Source of the DNA: Ligustrum vulgare
Lineage: Eukaryota; Streptophyta; Magnoliopsida; Lamiales; Oleaceae
DNA length: 64,000 bases
Direction: 5' to 3'
Assembly (NCBI GenBank): GCA_963555705.1
Contig: OY743183.1
Span: forward strand, 44,753,466-44,817,465
The position numbers and the translations under genes were made by a program. The first letter of the stretch is position 1; the number at the start of each line of letters is the position of its first letter. Shown here in pieces: positions 1-11,593 of the stretch. The notes under the pieces were generated by a model. The model saw only the letters and a program-made list of their open reading frames with translations. It was not told the DNA's origin and made no database searches.

Positions 1-2299
1 CTCAATCTGAGTTATAGTATGCTTTCCGTCCTAGGCAACTACATAGGAAATCTTATTCTGAGCCGAAGTCCCAAGATCTGAAGTAGAATAGGAATAGGCC
101 TAGGAACATCCCAATGTAGTGGAACCGGGAGGATTAGTTACCAAAGGAGTGACTCCAACCATTTGCTGTTGTTCGTCTCATGATCAGATTCGCAGCAGAG
201 AGCACAGAAATCCTTGCCTTGATTTGCGTGCTAGAAGGTATGTTTCCCAATGTAGAGCTATTAACCACAGTTGAGGTAACGAGGACCAAACTTGGGTAAT
301 TTTGGGCTGCTAAGATCGGTGGTGCAACTGGTTGGATGAATTTCTACCCAGAATTCCTAGAAATCGCTGCCTTGAAGTGCGTGCCATTATGCACGATTCC
401 CAATGCATCATGAACCACAACATTTTTCGGAATTGATGACATTTCCTTGGTTTTCAGGTGCTCTGGAACTGATGGTGGTGGTCTGAGCCGTCCAACGTAT
501 AAAGGCAAATTTAGGTTTAGCTCATAATTTTTTCCTTTCTATCCCCTTCTCTCACTTGCGATCTGTCTTCTTCACCTTCATCTAGCTGATTTTTACCTAC
601 TTCATCGAAAAATACCACAATCGACACATGATTTTTTTTTTTTTTTTTTTTTGCCATTTGTGTGATCTGAAAAAGAGCAAAGTTGATTGTTCGACAGAGA
701 AATCGAAGGCCACAAAAGCATCACACTCGATCTCAAAGATGGTCTTCATCCTCTTAAGGTTCGTATCTTCTTTCTCTATTTCTCACTGTGTATGGTTTTG
801 TGTAAATAATCCATTACTTATGATTTATCCTTTCTTTGCTGAAGGACGATTGATTTTTTGATAAATTATTGTATCTGTGTATATGAAAATGGTTTTTTTG
901 TGTGTGTGTATGTGATACTAGGTCTCCTTTAGTTATTATTACCCAGGTAATTGATACATTTTAATTGTTAAGACCTAGGTCTCCTTTAGTTATTTATTGT
1001 GGTTTAATAAATATATGAGTCATTTGAATTTGAATGGGGAAGTTGATTCACTGGTTGCTTCACTTGGGTGTCTTCAAATGTTATGTTTATTTTTGGTTAA
1101 TAAATATTCAAGTCATTAGCATATGAACTGATAAGTATGTTGGCATGAAGCATCAATTGATACTGTCAACCCCAAAACATAATTGCAATTTTTTTTCCCG
1201 GAAGAGAGAGAAGGTTGGAAGAGACGTTTGAAATCGACATTGATCATGCATTTGAAAATAGGTATCACCCAAAGGAAGCCTTCCAGAGTAAGGAGTTGTA
1301 GAATTAGCTGGGAAGAAAACTTAAGAAACTACTAATGCTAAGTAGAAATGGCAGAGGAAGAACTGAAGCGTATTGCTGAGCATGAGGTATGAAGAATTCT
1401 TGCCTTTTTTTATTCACTGTGTACCACATTTTATATTCCGATATAGAAGATTGGTGTCTTTTTCCTCTTACTTGTTGAGCCTCACCAAGGGGCTAGGGAA
1501 TCTAACCTGTAGTGACCTAATTTTTCGTGTTAGATTGGGTTCTCAATACAATACTTCCAAGTTTTTTACCCTTTGATTCTATTAGCACGGGTTCCTGACC
1601 CCGTGATCCTGTGAGACTCCCTAATGACCTTTCCAAGGTTTTGACTTTTGTAGAATCTTCTTGACTTGTAACTAAAGCTTTTCAGGAATGGTTTCTATGT
1701 TACTTATACTTGAAACTATCTCTTTGGTATTTTTTTTTGTAGATGTCGAATGAGCACTTTCTGACCAATCACGAATCAATTTGCTCGATCCCGAAGATGT
1801 GAGTAAAATTTGATCATCCTCTTTATAATCTCATATTTTGTTTATTTCAAAATGTTCAGAAACTATTTAACATGCTTAAACTCTTATGATCTGAATATAG
1901 CAAGTGTGAAATGGGTTGGGAAGTTGTACAGGATAAATGACATGACCATACTACGATTTTCTTGAAAAATAGAAAGAAAAATCTTGTCTCTATCTCTACT
2001 AATATAAAAGAGGGAGTTTCCCATTTTCTGTTCATAAGCCATTTTATTTGGCTTGAGCCGAGAGCATTAGAGTTTTTAAGACACATTAAAAAAGTACTGG
2101 ATCAACTATTTGAATGAAAAGTCAAAAATCAAAATTGACCTCTTTATAGAAGACGCATGTCTTCTAATGCTCTCTATTTGAATATCTCAACTGTACATCA
2201 TCTTAACTTTTGAAGAATTTCCGTGTAAGTCAGTATCTTACCATATCACTGTCTACATCTATACACTGTAGTTGTCCCTGCATATTTTCTCTGTTAGTC
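1..2299. other. Anonymous AT-rich DNA, no gene recognised
   Basis: No reading frame here is long enough or familiar enough to call. The minus strand of about 60-470 has a weakly protein-like stretch rich in Ser, Thr and Val, but it is broken by stops. On the plus strand two short ATG-containing pieces are followed by donor-like sites (1349-1387 then GTATGA; 1743-1799 then GTGAGT), the second preceded by a T-rich tract ending in TAG. They could be tiny exons or chance. A T homopolymer lies at 631-652 and a TG run near 899-910. Seen: composition and motifs. Not inferred: function. Confidence 0.4.
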
Positions 2300-2573
2300 A
2301 ATATCTATAGGAAAATTTTCAAAAACGTCAAATTCCATGCTAATCACAAAAGTTGTGTCCAAAATTAATAATTTTTGCAAAAATGTCCAAATTTTGGTAT
2401 AATTTGACCATCTTACCCTTAATGAAACCTAAATACAGACACACACACATCTTGATTAGACCTATGAGTTGACTAGTACTAGTTTATACCCATTAGTCCC
2501 ATTCAAATGTTGTGTAAAAACCTCTAGAATTTTTTGAGACAAATATTTTGAACTTTTATTACCATTTTTCTTA

Positions 2574-2661
2574 CATTACGAATTATCATTCTCGACATTT
2601 AATCCCTGTTTATCTAGACGCTTGACATTTCCAAATGTCCAGATTTACAAAATCTATTCAG
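2574..2661 (+). repeat. 88 bp direct repeat, copy 1
   Basis: This matches 2853-2940 with about nine substitutions and no length change. Each copy holds two CGACATTT/TTGACATTT-type motifs and ends with TTCAG. It lies inside the MULE-like element, between its left end and the exon-like piece. Confidence 0.8.
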
Positions 2662-2852
2662 AATAGCGAACTTATGCATCTGTTGCACTTGAACATACGT
2701 TACGAACGCTGCAATTCTTCATTGCAGTTCGGCCAAGAAACAAAAATAATATTACATCTGGTATTGCTGCTTTAGTGCTTAAGGAGGCAATTTGACATAA
2801 ACAAAAACTCAACATTCATCAAATCTTTAATGACAATCAATAACGTTCTCGA

Positions 2853-2940
2853 CATTACGAATTATCATTCTTGACATTTGTTCCCTGCTTTTCTAGACGC
2901 TTGACATTTTCAAATGTCTAGATTTACAAAATCCGTTCAG
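2853..2940 (+). repeat. 88 bp direct repeat, copy 2
   Basis: Second copy of the repeat at 2574-2661, offset 279 bp. Both start CATTACGAATTATCATTC and end CGTTCAG or CTATTCAG. Confidence 0.8.
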
Positions 2941-3102
2941 GTAATGCATGCAAACAATACATCAAACCCCATTAAACTGTGGGAACAAAACACTAACTCT
3001 ATCCACTAGTAGAAAACCCGTGTCTCAATCATTGTACAACGTCATAATACATAGTCTGCAACAGAGTGGCTTTAACACAAAAAGTACATAGATAAAATGT
3101 GT

Positions 3103-3335
3103 CTAACTCTTTCTCTTACGATCATGCTTGACCTTCTTTCGTCCACTGCGTGTGTAAGGACTCGTCGTGGTAGGACTGGGAATTTTTTTCCGGCTGGAAC
3201 GTGGTCTGCGGGGCGGAACATCACAAGGCTTGCTTGCTTCTACACTTGCAACAATCTCTTTGATGTTTGTTGCCTTTGCCAATACTGTGGCAGTTGAAGC
3301 TCCCTCCACTCCAACTGCATTTTCACTGGAGGAAG
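3103..3335 (-). CDS. Partial: last exon of an unrecognised basic nuclear-like protein
   Basis: On the minus strand a consensus acceptor (GGTTACAG, ending at 3336) opens a frame of 77 codons that ends in a stop at 3103-3105. The peptide starts Ser/Ala/Val/Thr-rich and ends strongly basic, with RRPRSSRKK and KKVKHDRKRKS clusters that look like nuclear localisation signals. I do not recognise the family. It sits inside the MULE-like element at 2309-4826, so it may be a captured host exon or the tail of an element-encoded protein. No convincing upstream exon is visible; the minus-strand sequence near 4250-4400 could be a 5' untranslated leader. The frame is clean, but expression is unproven. Confidence 0.35.
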
Positions 3336-4835
3336 CTGTAACCAAATCAAATAACCAAATGTAAATAGACAGGACCAAAATACTTACAGATCAGTAGCAT
3401 ACATCCTTATTTTAGAGTTGATATGCCAATATTCAAAAGAGATATTGTAATCCAAAGATGAAACTTTACATGCATCTGGATACATGAACGTACTTGTGGA
3501 AAGACAAAACAAAGCATACTTTTCAAACACAAAAGAAAGCATACTTGTGTAAAGAAAAAATAAAGCATACAAATTATAAGCAATCAAATTTCATGTCAAT
3601 AACCACAGAAAAAAACCATATGCATCTAACCAAGAACAAAATAGTTGGAGCCTCAAGTAACTCTGACTTTTTTCACTCATTATTCTCCCCTCTAATGAGT
3701 ATATATGAACTTGGATAGATATCAAAGAACCTTATGCAATAAAGCGCCAAAATCTCAACATGCAGATTGATATGCCAAATTATACAATGAGACAAGATTA
3801 TGAGCAAAACTTCTCCAACCAGATGATATTTATGGAGTTTGCAACTACAATTAAAAAGCGAAGACTATTTTTATTTCTTTTATGCACTTTAATCAATTAA
3901 GGAAAATGTTATCCTAATTAGTATATGGTTCAGCCCGAATGAAATTATGTTATAATACGTTCATTTATTTGATTGTTTCTGAATATTAAAAAAAAAAATT
4001 GAATTTTGCCATTTAAATACCAACCCAATCGTTCAATCATAAACAAATATACCCACAATGAAATAAAGAATCCTTATACAAAGCAAAAAAAATTGTATAC
4101 TTTATGAAAACTTCAGATACTCATTTATTACATTTTCCGCTACTGACAATAGGGGAAACCGTTATCTTTTCACAACAAATCATACACTACAAAACTCACA
4201 AATCGAACAATAACATAAACAATATCAAAAAATAAAATTGCTAAATATGAAGGGAATCGTGCAATACTGATCGAGAGAGGAAATACCAATCAGCAATTGC
4301 AGTAGAGGCTAGATAGGGGCTACAAAACGACAACACAACGCTAGGCAACGACGATTTAGAGCGGGTATTTTGCTATGAGTTTTTGCACCAACAGATTTCA
4401 AAGAGAATTTAGATTTTTTTCACTCACTTTTGGTTATCACTTCGATGGGTGTGGGGTTACCGACGGTGAATGAGAGGTGAACAGAATGTTGGAGAGAGAG
4501 ACCGAGAGACAGAGGGGTTGAGGGTTTCAAAAAAATGGCTCGTGAGAGAAAATAATGGTGAGAGAGGACAATGAATTGCAATATGTTGGGTTTAGGAACG
4601 GTTTCCATGTGTATTCAGATGAACTATTGGGTAATACAATATCAATAGATTAGGTGTCAAGTTTTGATTGATTAGTACAATAAAAAAAAAATTCAGTCAA
4701 CAGATTATCCTCAATGTGGCATTTAAGGGCATTTTACTCCAAAAAAAAAACCAAAATGGATATCACTAAAAATTGAGACATTTTTACAATCAACAATGTA
4801 AAAATGGACATTTTATGTAATTTCCTCATATCTTT

Positions 4836-5387
4836 ATCGTATCCATGTTTTTCTTTGATAAATGGCCATACTTCACATTCTTATTGAAGTGTGAAATTTA
4901 TTTCTTACATTTTAATGGCTTCTATATTATCTCATCATATTTTCCATTTGGTTTCATGCTTTGTCTTATTCTAATTGGAAATTTATCTACGTAAGAGAAA
5001 CTAATTTTGCAAAATCATCTGATTTTATTGAAAAACTTTGGAGTGAAATCTAATTTTAGGAGAGTTTTTGTGATTTTTCGCTATAAAATTGTTGTTGAAA
5101 TGGAAAAAAACTATCTTATTACTCTAAAAGAGTTATGTCTAACTTTTATCTAAAGGGATACCTGTTTATCTTACTCAGAATAAGAGATTTCTGTTTTTTA
5201 GTCCGAAATATTTACTCACTACAATCATCAATTCCTTTGGTCAACCAGATTTTTGCTTCAAGCTGATTTTATTACTTTAACTTCCAGCTTATATTATTTT
5301 TTCCATGCTAATCTAAAAAAAAAAAAAAAGACACAAGCACATACATCGCACGTGCGCCCACAAGTAATTACATAAATGATAAAACAC
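4836..5387. other. AT-rich spacer, nothing recognised
   Basis: No open frame, repeat end or RNA motif stands out. An A run at 5316-5328 is the only notable simple tract. Confidence 0.5.
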
Positions 5388-5530
5388 AGGTAAAAGAACT
5401 CCAACAGCCATCATCCAGCAGCTTACGGAAAATGAAAGAGCAATTGCAGACTTGGCTCTGACCGACACCTTCCCCGAATCAGCGATGCTGCACATTCTCC
5501 GATGCATCTCCTTAAGCTATCCGTTGCACC
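5388..5530 (+). pseudogene. Coding-like exon fragment, family not recognised
   Basis: The frame starting near 5394 reads about 43 residues of well-balanced, protein-like sequence (motifs AIIQQLTENERAIADLAL and TFPESAMLHILRCIS), unlike the surrounding AT-rich DNA, and GC content rises here. It continues into less convincing sequence and stops near 5630. The start is not defined; no acceptor is certain. I cannot name the family. It is only about 1 kb from the glycosylase-like exon at 6494-6959, but on the opposite strand. It may be another transposon-carried gene piece or a chance frame. Confidence 0.25.
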
Positions 5531-5707
5531 AACACGCCGGCTCCAGCAGCATGTCGGTGCATCCTAGCTTGCATTGCTCACTTGTGAAATGGGTCTATTT
5601 GGTTGGGTTAATTAATTGGTCATACTGATGGGTAGAACTTCTTAGCTCAAATGGAATTGGAAAATTTGTTTGAGTTAACCTGGAATTGAAATAAAAGTCC
5701 AGTATTT

Positions 5708-5892
5708 GTATATCTGGAATTTGATATTTGAATATGCATTTTGCTGATTTCGAAGTCTGGAGATGTTCAAAAGATGAAGGATATGAATTTGGAAAATTAT
5801 TCTAGTTAGATCTGGAATTAATATTTGAATTTGCATTTTGCTGAGTCCGAAATTTACAATGTTTGGACGATGAAGGATATGCATTAGTAAAC
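5708..5892 (+). repeat. Two-copy diverged tandem repeat, about 100 bp unit
   Basis: Copy 1 (about 5711-5795) and copy 2 (about 5811-5892) both contain ATCTGGAATT, ATATTTGAATxTGCATTTTGCTGA, a TTTGGA/TCTGGA block and GATGAAGGATATG in the same order. The spacing is about 100 bp. It is outside any recognised element. Confidence 0.65.
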
Positions 5893-6493
5893 TATGCAGT
5901 ATTAGTACCACTGTTCATATGAAGGAAATCATAATTCCTTGAAAAGAAGTGAATCAATAATACCTGTCCTGGAGATGAAAAAAGCGATCAAGGTCGGAAT
6001 ATCCGCATGAATTTTGATACGTGAATCCCTTGATATCCAAGCTGGGCTTGGCCGATCTTCACCAAGCTTCAACTTGAGGGGATGTGGAAATATCAATTGA
6101 ACTAGAATGTGCTAGAATTAGTTTGCATAAGTTTCATTTTTCCTGCTTCTTTTCTAATTCAAGTTTCAGTTATATTTTTTCCCTGTAATCTTTAAAAATG
6201 CTTTACATGAATAAAAGTATTTGAGATTCTGATTTTATTTTTAAACAGTTACAGGCGAATATAGTTGAACTTCCTCACTCTTTTATGGAATTGGGAAACC
6301 CCACAACATTAATAGAGATGAAACGCGCCTCGCTCACAATCAAATTGTTGATCTCAATTCTTGACAAAAACACTTGTGCAATTTTTCCACCTTGAAGTTA
6401 TATCAGTTATTTTATTTAATACAGTTCAGAAAGCCATTTTGACACACGGATTACAAAATTTCATCAAAGAAAAGCTAGAATAGGGACACTCAC
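5893..6493. other. Spacer, possibly intron side of the minus-strand exon
   Basis: No coding signal was found on either strand. If the exon at 6494-6959 belonged to a working gene, its first intron and next exon should lie here on the minus strand. I found no continuation of the glycosylase reading frame, which suggests that only the 5' part of the gene is present. Confidence 0.4.
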
Positions 6494-6959
6494 CTGAGGT
6501 AATATTCGGCATGCAGTTGCTCTCAACTGCAAATTTTCTGAGTGAAGAATTTTCTGATCTTGCATATTCAGCAGCTGTGGTTCCAGATGCATGTGCTCTA
6601 GCCAATAGTTTTCTGAAAGAAAAAGTGCTCCTAAACTTGTTAAAGCATAAATCATCTTTCTTGACATGGAATCCTGCCATAGATGCTTCTCTTATGTTGG
6701 AAACCCCACGTGTATTAACACCATTTATTGAATCACAACGTGAAGCAAACTCTGATACTCCTGTGGGATAAAACTCTGCCTGGCCTATCTCATTTACTAG
6801 GGAGAACTTTTGGGATTCAAATGCCTGATTATCTTGCCACTCTGTGCAGATCGGCTGCCGTCTTGTTAGGCCAGGCTTTGCAGGGGTTGGGGGAAACCAA
6901 GAACAACCCATCTGGTAGTCTTTCAATTCTGAAATTGAGCCTTGTTGTTTATCATCCAT
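6494..6959 (-). CDS. Partial: N-terminal exon resembling DEMETER/ROS1-like 5-methylcytosine DNA glycosylase
   Basis: The minus-strand frame starts at an ATG (6959-6957, MDDKQQGS) and runs about 155 codons to a textbook donor (CAG|GTGAGT; last exon base 6494). Near residue 20 it carries SWFPPTPAKP, close to the SWxPxTPxKP signature at the N-terminus of plant DEMETER/ROS1/DML demethylases, followed by a Ser/Asn-rich stretch. Around residue 113 the motif SFRKLLARAHA recalls the conserved short helix of these N-termini. Those enzymes excise 5-methylcytosine from nuclear DNA during active demethylation. The catalytic helix-hairpin-helix and iron-sulfur domains are absent from the window, so this is a 5' fragment, not a working enzyme. 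The frame is intact with no internal stop, so the fragment may be young or still constrained. Family assignment rests on two short motifs. Confidence 0.45.
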
Positions 6960-7600
6960 TCCTTAGTTTTTAAATCCAGTAAAAACCGTATCTATCCCAT
7001 TTCCTCTCTTCCTATTTCCACTTCTTTTACCCTTGGAGTATTTCACAGGAAATTCACTTTTCGGTAATTTCTCTTCACCGTCAACTCTGTTTACTGACAA
7101 CTTTTTGCAAGATAAAAATGAGAAAGAAAAAAAATCACCAGAAACATAAACCTCAGGAACAGGAAAAAATAACTAGAAATAGAAAAAATAACAAAAGTGG
7201 CACACAACTGATCCTTTGAAATCAAAACAAGTAGCTCTAATTATCTGCTAATAAAAATGAGAAAAAAATACTAGTACTAGAACAAATATAAACCTCAGGA
7301 TCTGGAAAAATAAATTCAGGGGAAAAAATCAAAGTGGTACACAACTAATCCTTCTCTAATCGATAGATCTCGTTAATAACAGCATGAAGATTCCTAACTT
7401 TTCACAATTATAAAACTAGGTATAAAATTACAATAGAAAACATAAATAACAGCATCCTCACTGTCACTGATTTTTTTATTTTTTTATTTTTTTGAAAGCA
7501 AATGATCTTGAAAATGCACGAAATCGATAATTGTTTTGAACTTAAGCATGCATTTTGCATCAAGCTCACCTAATTCTTTAGGGCAAAAATCTCTCGAAGC
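6960..7600. other. AT-rich spacer upstream of the minus-strand exon
   Basis: If the exon at 6494-6959 is real, this holds its 5' leader and promoter. CT/GA-rich sequence at 6995-7040 fits a leader. No clear TATA box was chosen. Otherwise nothing is recognised. Confidence 0.3.
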
Positions 7601-7655
7601 GGTGGATGGACGAGAAGAGAAAACTGAAATCAAAAGATTTGTTCTTCATAATTTA
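7601..7655 (+). repeat. 55 bp dispersed repeat, copy 1
   Basis: GGTGGATGGACGAGAAGAG, a short ACTGAAATCAAAAGATTT block and a TTCTTCATAAT end also occur at 26265-26317 in the same orientation, differing by a two-base indel and about three substitutions. The two copies bracket the whole nested LTR stack. A CTCTCGAAGCGGT motif occurs twice here (about 7591 and 7667). Confidence 0.75.
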
Positions 7656-7734
7656 GGTCTAAATTCTCTCGAAGCGGTCGACGTAGGAGTCGAGGTTCCA
7701 TTTGATTCTAGTTCTTAAAGAATGTGTCTTTTTA

Positions 7735-7908
7735 GAGTCTATTTGCTAATGGAAAAATTTTGATATTTGTAAATTTTTTTAATTTTTTAACTATTATATA
7801 GTTTAAAAATATTTAAAAAATCAAAAATAGTGGGCTTGATTAAGAATGGAGGGTTGAGATTGAGTTTGAAAAGTTATGATTAAAGTTTTACCTTTGTCAA
7901 ACAAGCTC
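7735..7908. mobile_element. PIF/Harbinger (Tourist)-type MITE, 174 bp
   Basis: The ends are inverted repeats of the type GAGCTTGTTTGACAAAGG (left copy diverged). A TTA trinucleotide flanks both sides (7732-7734 and 7909-7911), the duplication length of PIF/Harbinger elements. An internal block around GTGGGCTTGA matches, in reverse complement, the middle of the 175 bp element at 32733-32907, so the two are the same family. It is non-coding and depends on a transposase elsewhere. Confidence 0.65.
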
Positions 7909-7911
7909 TTA

Positions 7912-9846
7912 ATGAAATTTTTTAGATAGATGAATTTTCATGGAATTTATGGATTTTTATAGATTCTTCTAAATTTTAATGGAATTCTATTTCACGGATT
8001 TCAGTGAACTTAATTAGATTTTAGTGAAATTTGTTGAATGTATGATCAATATGAAATTTTTTATGGGTTTTTTTAATCTACATTTATCTCTTGTGGATAA
8101 TTTATTTATTATTAATTTTTGCAAGTTGAACGCGATCTTAAGGCAAAGTAAAAATAAATTAGTATAATTTCTTTAAGTGATCATCAAAAAAATAAAAATA
8201 AAAAGAAGCAAAAATATTCGAACTATATCATTAATTAAAAAATAAAATGATATCCAATCCTACCTACCACAATCGAAACAAAGAGGTAATTTGTATAAAA
8301 AATATTAGAGGAGATTTGTGCTTCTCCTACTCCCATTTCATGTCCAGCAGAACATAAATAATAAATGTCTTTCCTATTTCACTATCCACTTTATCATAAA
8401 CATTTTCATGCATAAAGCTAGACATATATTCTTGGAATGAACATTCGCTTTTAATGCTTTATAACAGCCATTAGTCTAGTATAAACCCTTGTTTGGTCTT
8501 GCTAAAAATAAATTTTTTTTATTAAAAATTGATGAAATGTGTAAATAAAAAGTTGATAAAAATTATGGGTCACATAAATAAGTTTTCAAACATTGGTGCC
8601 AAACTGGGGCTAAATTTCTACTATCAAGCAATTCTGAAAATCTTCTTCATCTCGGTACAACACCAAATATCATATTGTAGATTCAAAAGTATAAACCAGA
8701 AAACTTTTGCTTAGTTTGGGAGGAACTATACATAAAGAATAATAAAGGGATGAATGTAGGGTAATAACGTATTGAATGAAAGGAATGGAATTCAAATTCC
8801 GAGGGGTCATAGTCGGATTTGTTGAAAATTTTTATCTTCATATTTTTTGTTTAAAATCCATCACAATCCATTCAATTCCATTAAAATTAGAAATCCATAG
8901 AATTTTAAGGATACCGAAATTTTATGAAATTAATTGAAATCCATGTTGAGGACCTTGAATTTTGATGGATTCTATAAAATTCAAAATTGAGGATATATGG
9001 AATGTTATGGAATTCTAAAATCCATCAAATTCCATGTTGGGACACCATTAACCATAAATCGATGGTTTTTTATTAATGGAACCAATTGATTTTTTTAAAG
9101 ATATAGAACCAAACCGTTCGGTTCTGGTTTTGTCTGGTTTAGTTTTGGAACAATTACTTGAATTTTTAAATAATAAATGCAAATTAAAACATGTTTATAT
9201 CCGCATCTTCATTAGAATCCATCTACATCATTACTAAATAGAAAATGAAATTTTTAGTTAGCAAAACAAAATTTTTAAAAAGTAACATGTTATTCTATGT
9301 CAAAGAAGAAGAAACTCGCCTGAAAAAAGCTCGCCAACTTGTCGAAACTTAGAGAATCGAACATAAAGGCAGTTTAGACTTATAATTTCAGGTTATTATG
9401 AAGTTCTAACTCCCATTCTACCGTGATGCCGTGTGAGTTAGGGATGAAATTTGCAATTTAAGTTTGGGTTAACTCTTGAGAATTGACGAGTTAGGCTGAG
9501 GTTTATATATACATAAATTTAAAAAAATGAACCTCAATGCCGTCGATGGTGACAAATGAGTGCAACGATTGCTGTGTTATAGGAGTGTAAGTAAAGAAGT
9601 GTGAATGCGTGTCTATAATTGAAAAGAAAAAAAATATTAGAATTAAAATTTAGATTTATGATTTAAAATCTTTATCTAATAGGAAATGAGTTAAATTGTA
9701 TGGTAAATAACATTTTTGTACATTTCACATTTATAATTTCAGATTTGAATTTTTTGGTGAGATGAATACCCACTAGTTTTAAAAAAAATATATATATATT
9801 TAAAAATTGAGTTTGGTTCTTGGTTCTGGTTCTGGTTCTGGAAAGA
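7912..9846. other. AT-rich intergenic DNA with decayed repeats
   Basis: Two stretches (about 7915-8060 and 8780-9040) are packed with variants of GGAATTCTATGGATTT and its complement, resembling worn hAT-like MITE sequence. Around 8490 a CCCTTGTTTGG motif suggests another MITE relic. From 9070 to 9846 there are runs of GGTTCTGGTTCTGG. No coding frame is supported. Confidence 0.4.
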
Positions 9847-11593
9847 GAACCTGTAACACCCCAAGTTTTAAAATAAACATTTTAAAACACTAAGATTTTC
9901 ATTTTTTTATTATAAAATCCTACAAAAGTTTCGGCAAAGTTTCCTCTATAAATTGGACATAACCAACCTGTAGAGGGACTTCAAGACCATTTCAACAACA
10001 TAAAACTTAATTCAAATAAAATCCAACATTCAACATCCAACCACAATTCCAAAATCAACTTCAACATCAATTCCCAGACTCCTCAACAATAATACCTTGA
10101 AGTGAATAATTTTTAAACTTATGAAACATGATATAAACTAATTACAGGGAAATACCATAACTTATTTTAACTAAAACAGACAAACTAATCAAAATAATTT
10201 TTCAATTATAAGAATAACCAATAAAATAATTTGTGAAAGCCCTTAATTCATTTCTAAAAGAAATTGAATTATGAGTACTGTTTGAGTCTGCCGTCAAGTG
10301 CTCTCCTCAGATCACCTAGCTTTCATCACCTGAGATGTTGGGGAGGGATTGGGGTGAGCTAAAGCTCAGTAAGTAAACTTTATGCATGTAATGCATGCTT
10401 ATGACATGAAATGCTTTAAAATCCAAAACATGTATCCACATTTACTTTACTTTCCAGAACTTTCAAACCTTTCAGACTTTCACTTAACATTTCCATCGGA
10501 AGCTCACTTGGTGTATCTTCTAGTCAATCGGAGAGCAGTGGGCAATTCTTATTTGGAACCAGATTTATATCAACATTTCCACCGCAAAACGATTTAACAT
10601 TCACTTTCCCACCACATAGTGGTTTAACAGTTCACCGCAAAGCGGTCGAACATTCCGTGGCAAAGCGACTTAATTCGGGTGCGCCGGTCCCTTGCGCCCC
10701 ATTTCCCACTCACTTCTTTCATGACTTAGAAGTACACCCATTCTTTCTTAAAAACTTGGGATACATAACTTTTGAACAAACTTGCACCTTGATACATTTC
10801 TTTCATTTAAAAATAATTGACTTTCCAATTTCGATGCCAATGCATGCTTGATGATGCAATGACATGATAACGTGCATGCTTGGACATTATTCTTAATAAC
10901 ATATACTTTCATAAAGTAAACGCGTAATACCACTTTTCATTTTACGTTCTTTCTTGAATACCACCCAATTTTTTAAGATGAATAATTTATTTGACAATTA
11001 TTATTGATAATAAGTCGAATTATTTTACAGTGGAAGGACTTGGACACCGTATCGATCAATGTGCCAATTAAAATATTTATAAATTGTTTACGTACAATTC
11101 CATGTCTAATTGTTTATTTTAATTGTTACTTGCCATTTCTATTTTAATTGAGTAGTAAGTTTCCTAAATTGCATTAAATTGAAGTTGAGAAAAGTTTGGT
11201 GACACTTTGGAATTTTATTTGAGGGTCGTGAACTTAAATTACCAATTTATGAGAGCTGAGGGACTAAATTGCAAATTACCAAAACTTAAACAATTAAAAC
11301 CTAAACCCTCAATTTTTACCTCACTCATGATCGCTCTCTCTCTCACGACCTCGCTCCCTCGGTCTCTCTCTACCGCTAGTCTCTCTCTCTCGCCTCACTC
11401 TCGGTCGGACCCAACTCCTCCGACCACCGCCACCACGACGCCTGAAACGCCCACAACCAGCCACCATCCCCACGGTAACACTCCTCCCTTTTCCCCCGGG
11501 GCGCGCTCACGGATTGCACGCGCACACACACACCCGCTCGCGCACTCACACTTGCACTCATACACACTCAACCGAGCCCACACACAAGCATGT

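Larger units (their letters stand above)
2309..4826. mobile_element. Degenerate MULE-like element with about 100 bp terminal inverted repeats
   Basis: The left end (2309-2424) and the reverse complement of the right end (about 4725-4826) share an AGGAAA start, an AAAAATGTC motif, a TTTTGGT block and an inner CCCTTAA motif, so they look like long diverged terminal inverted repeats. The flanking 9-mers AATATCTAT (2300-2308) and CATATCTTT (4827-4835) agree at 7 of 9 positions, the target-duplication length typical of Mutator-like elements. No transposase is visible. The body contains one minus-strand exon-like piece (3103-3335) and an 88 bp direct repeat. A Pack-MULE (gene-carrying non-autonomous MULE) is a reasonable reading. 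The ends are diverged, so the element is old. Confidence 0.55.

Noticed and set aside
1349..1799. Two tiny exon-like pieces with donor sites
   Set aside because: Too short, in no recognisable family, and GT/AG sites of this quality are expected by chance in AT-rich DNA.
6511..6973. Plus-strand frames opposite the glycosylase-like exon
   Set aside because: Shadow frames. The minus strand has the start codon, the conserved motif and the perfect splice donor.
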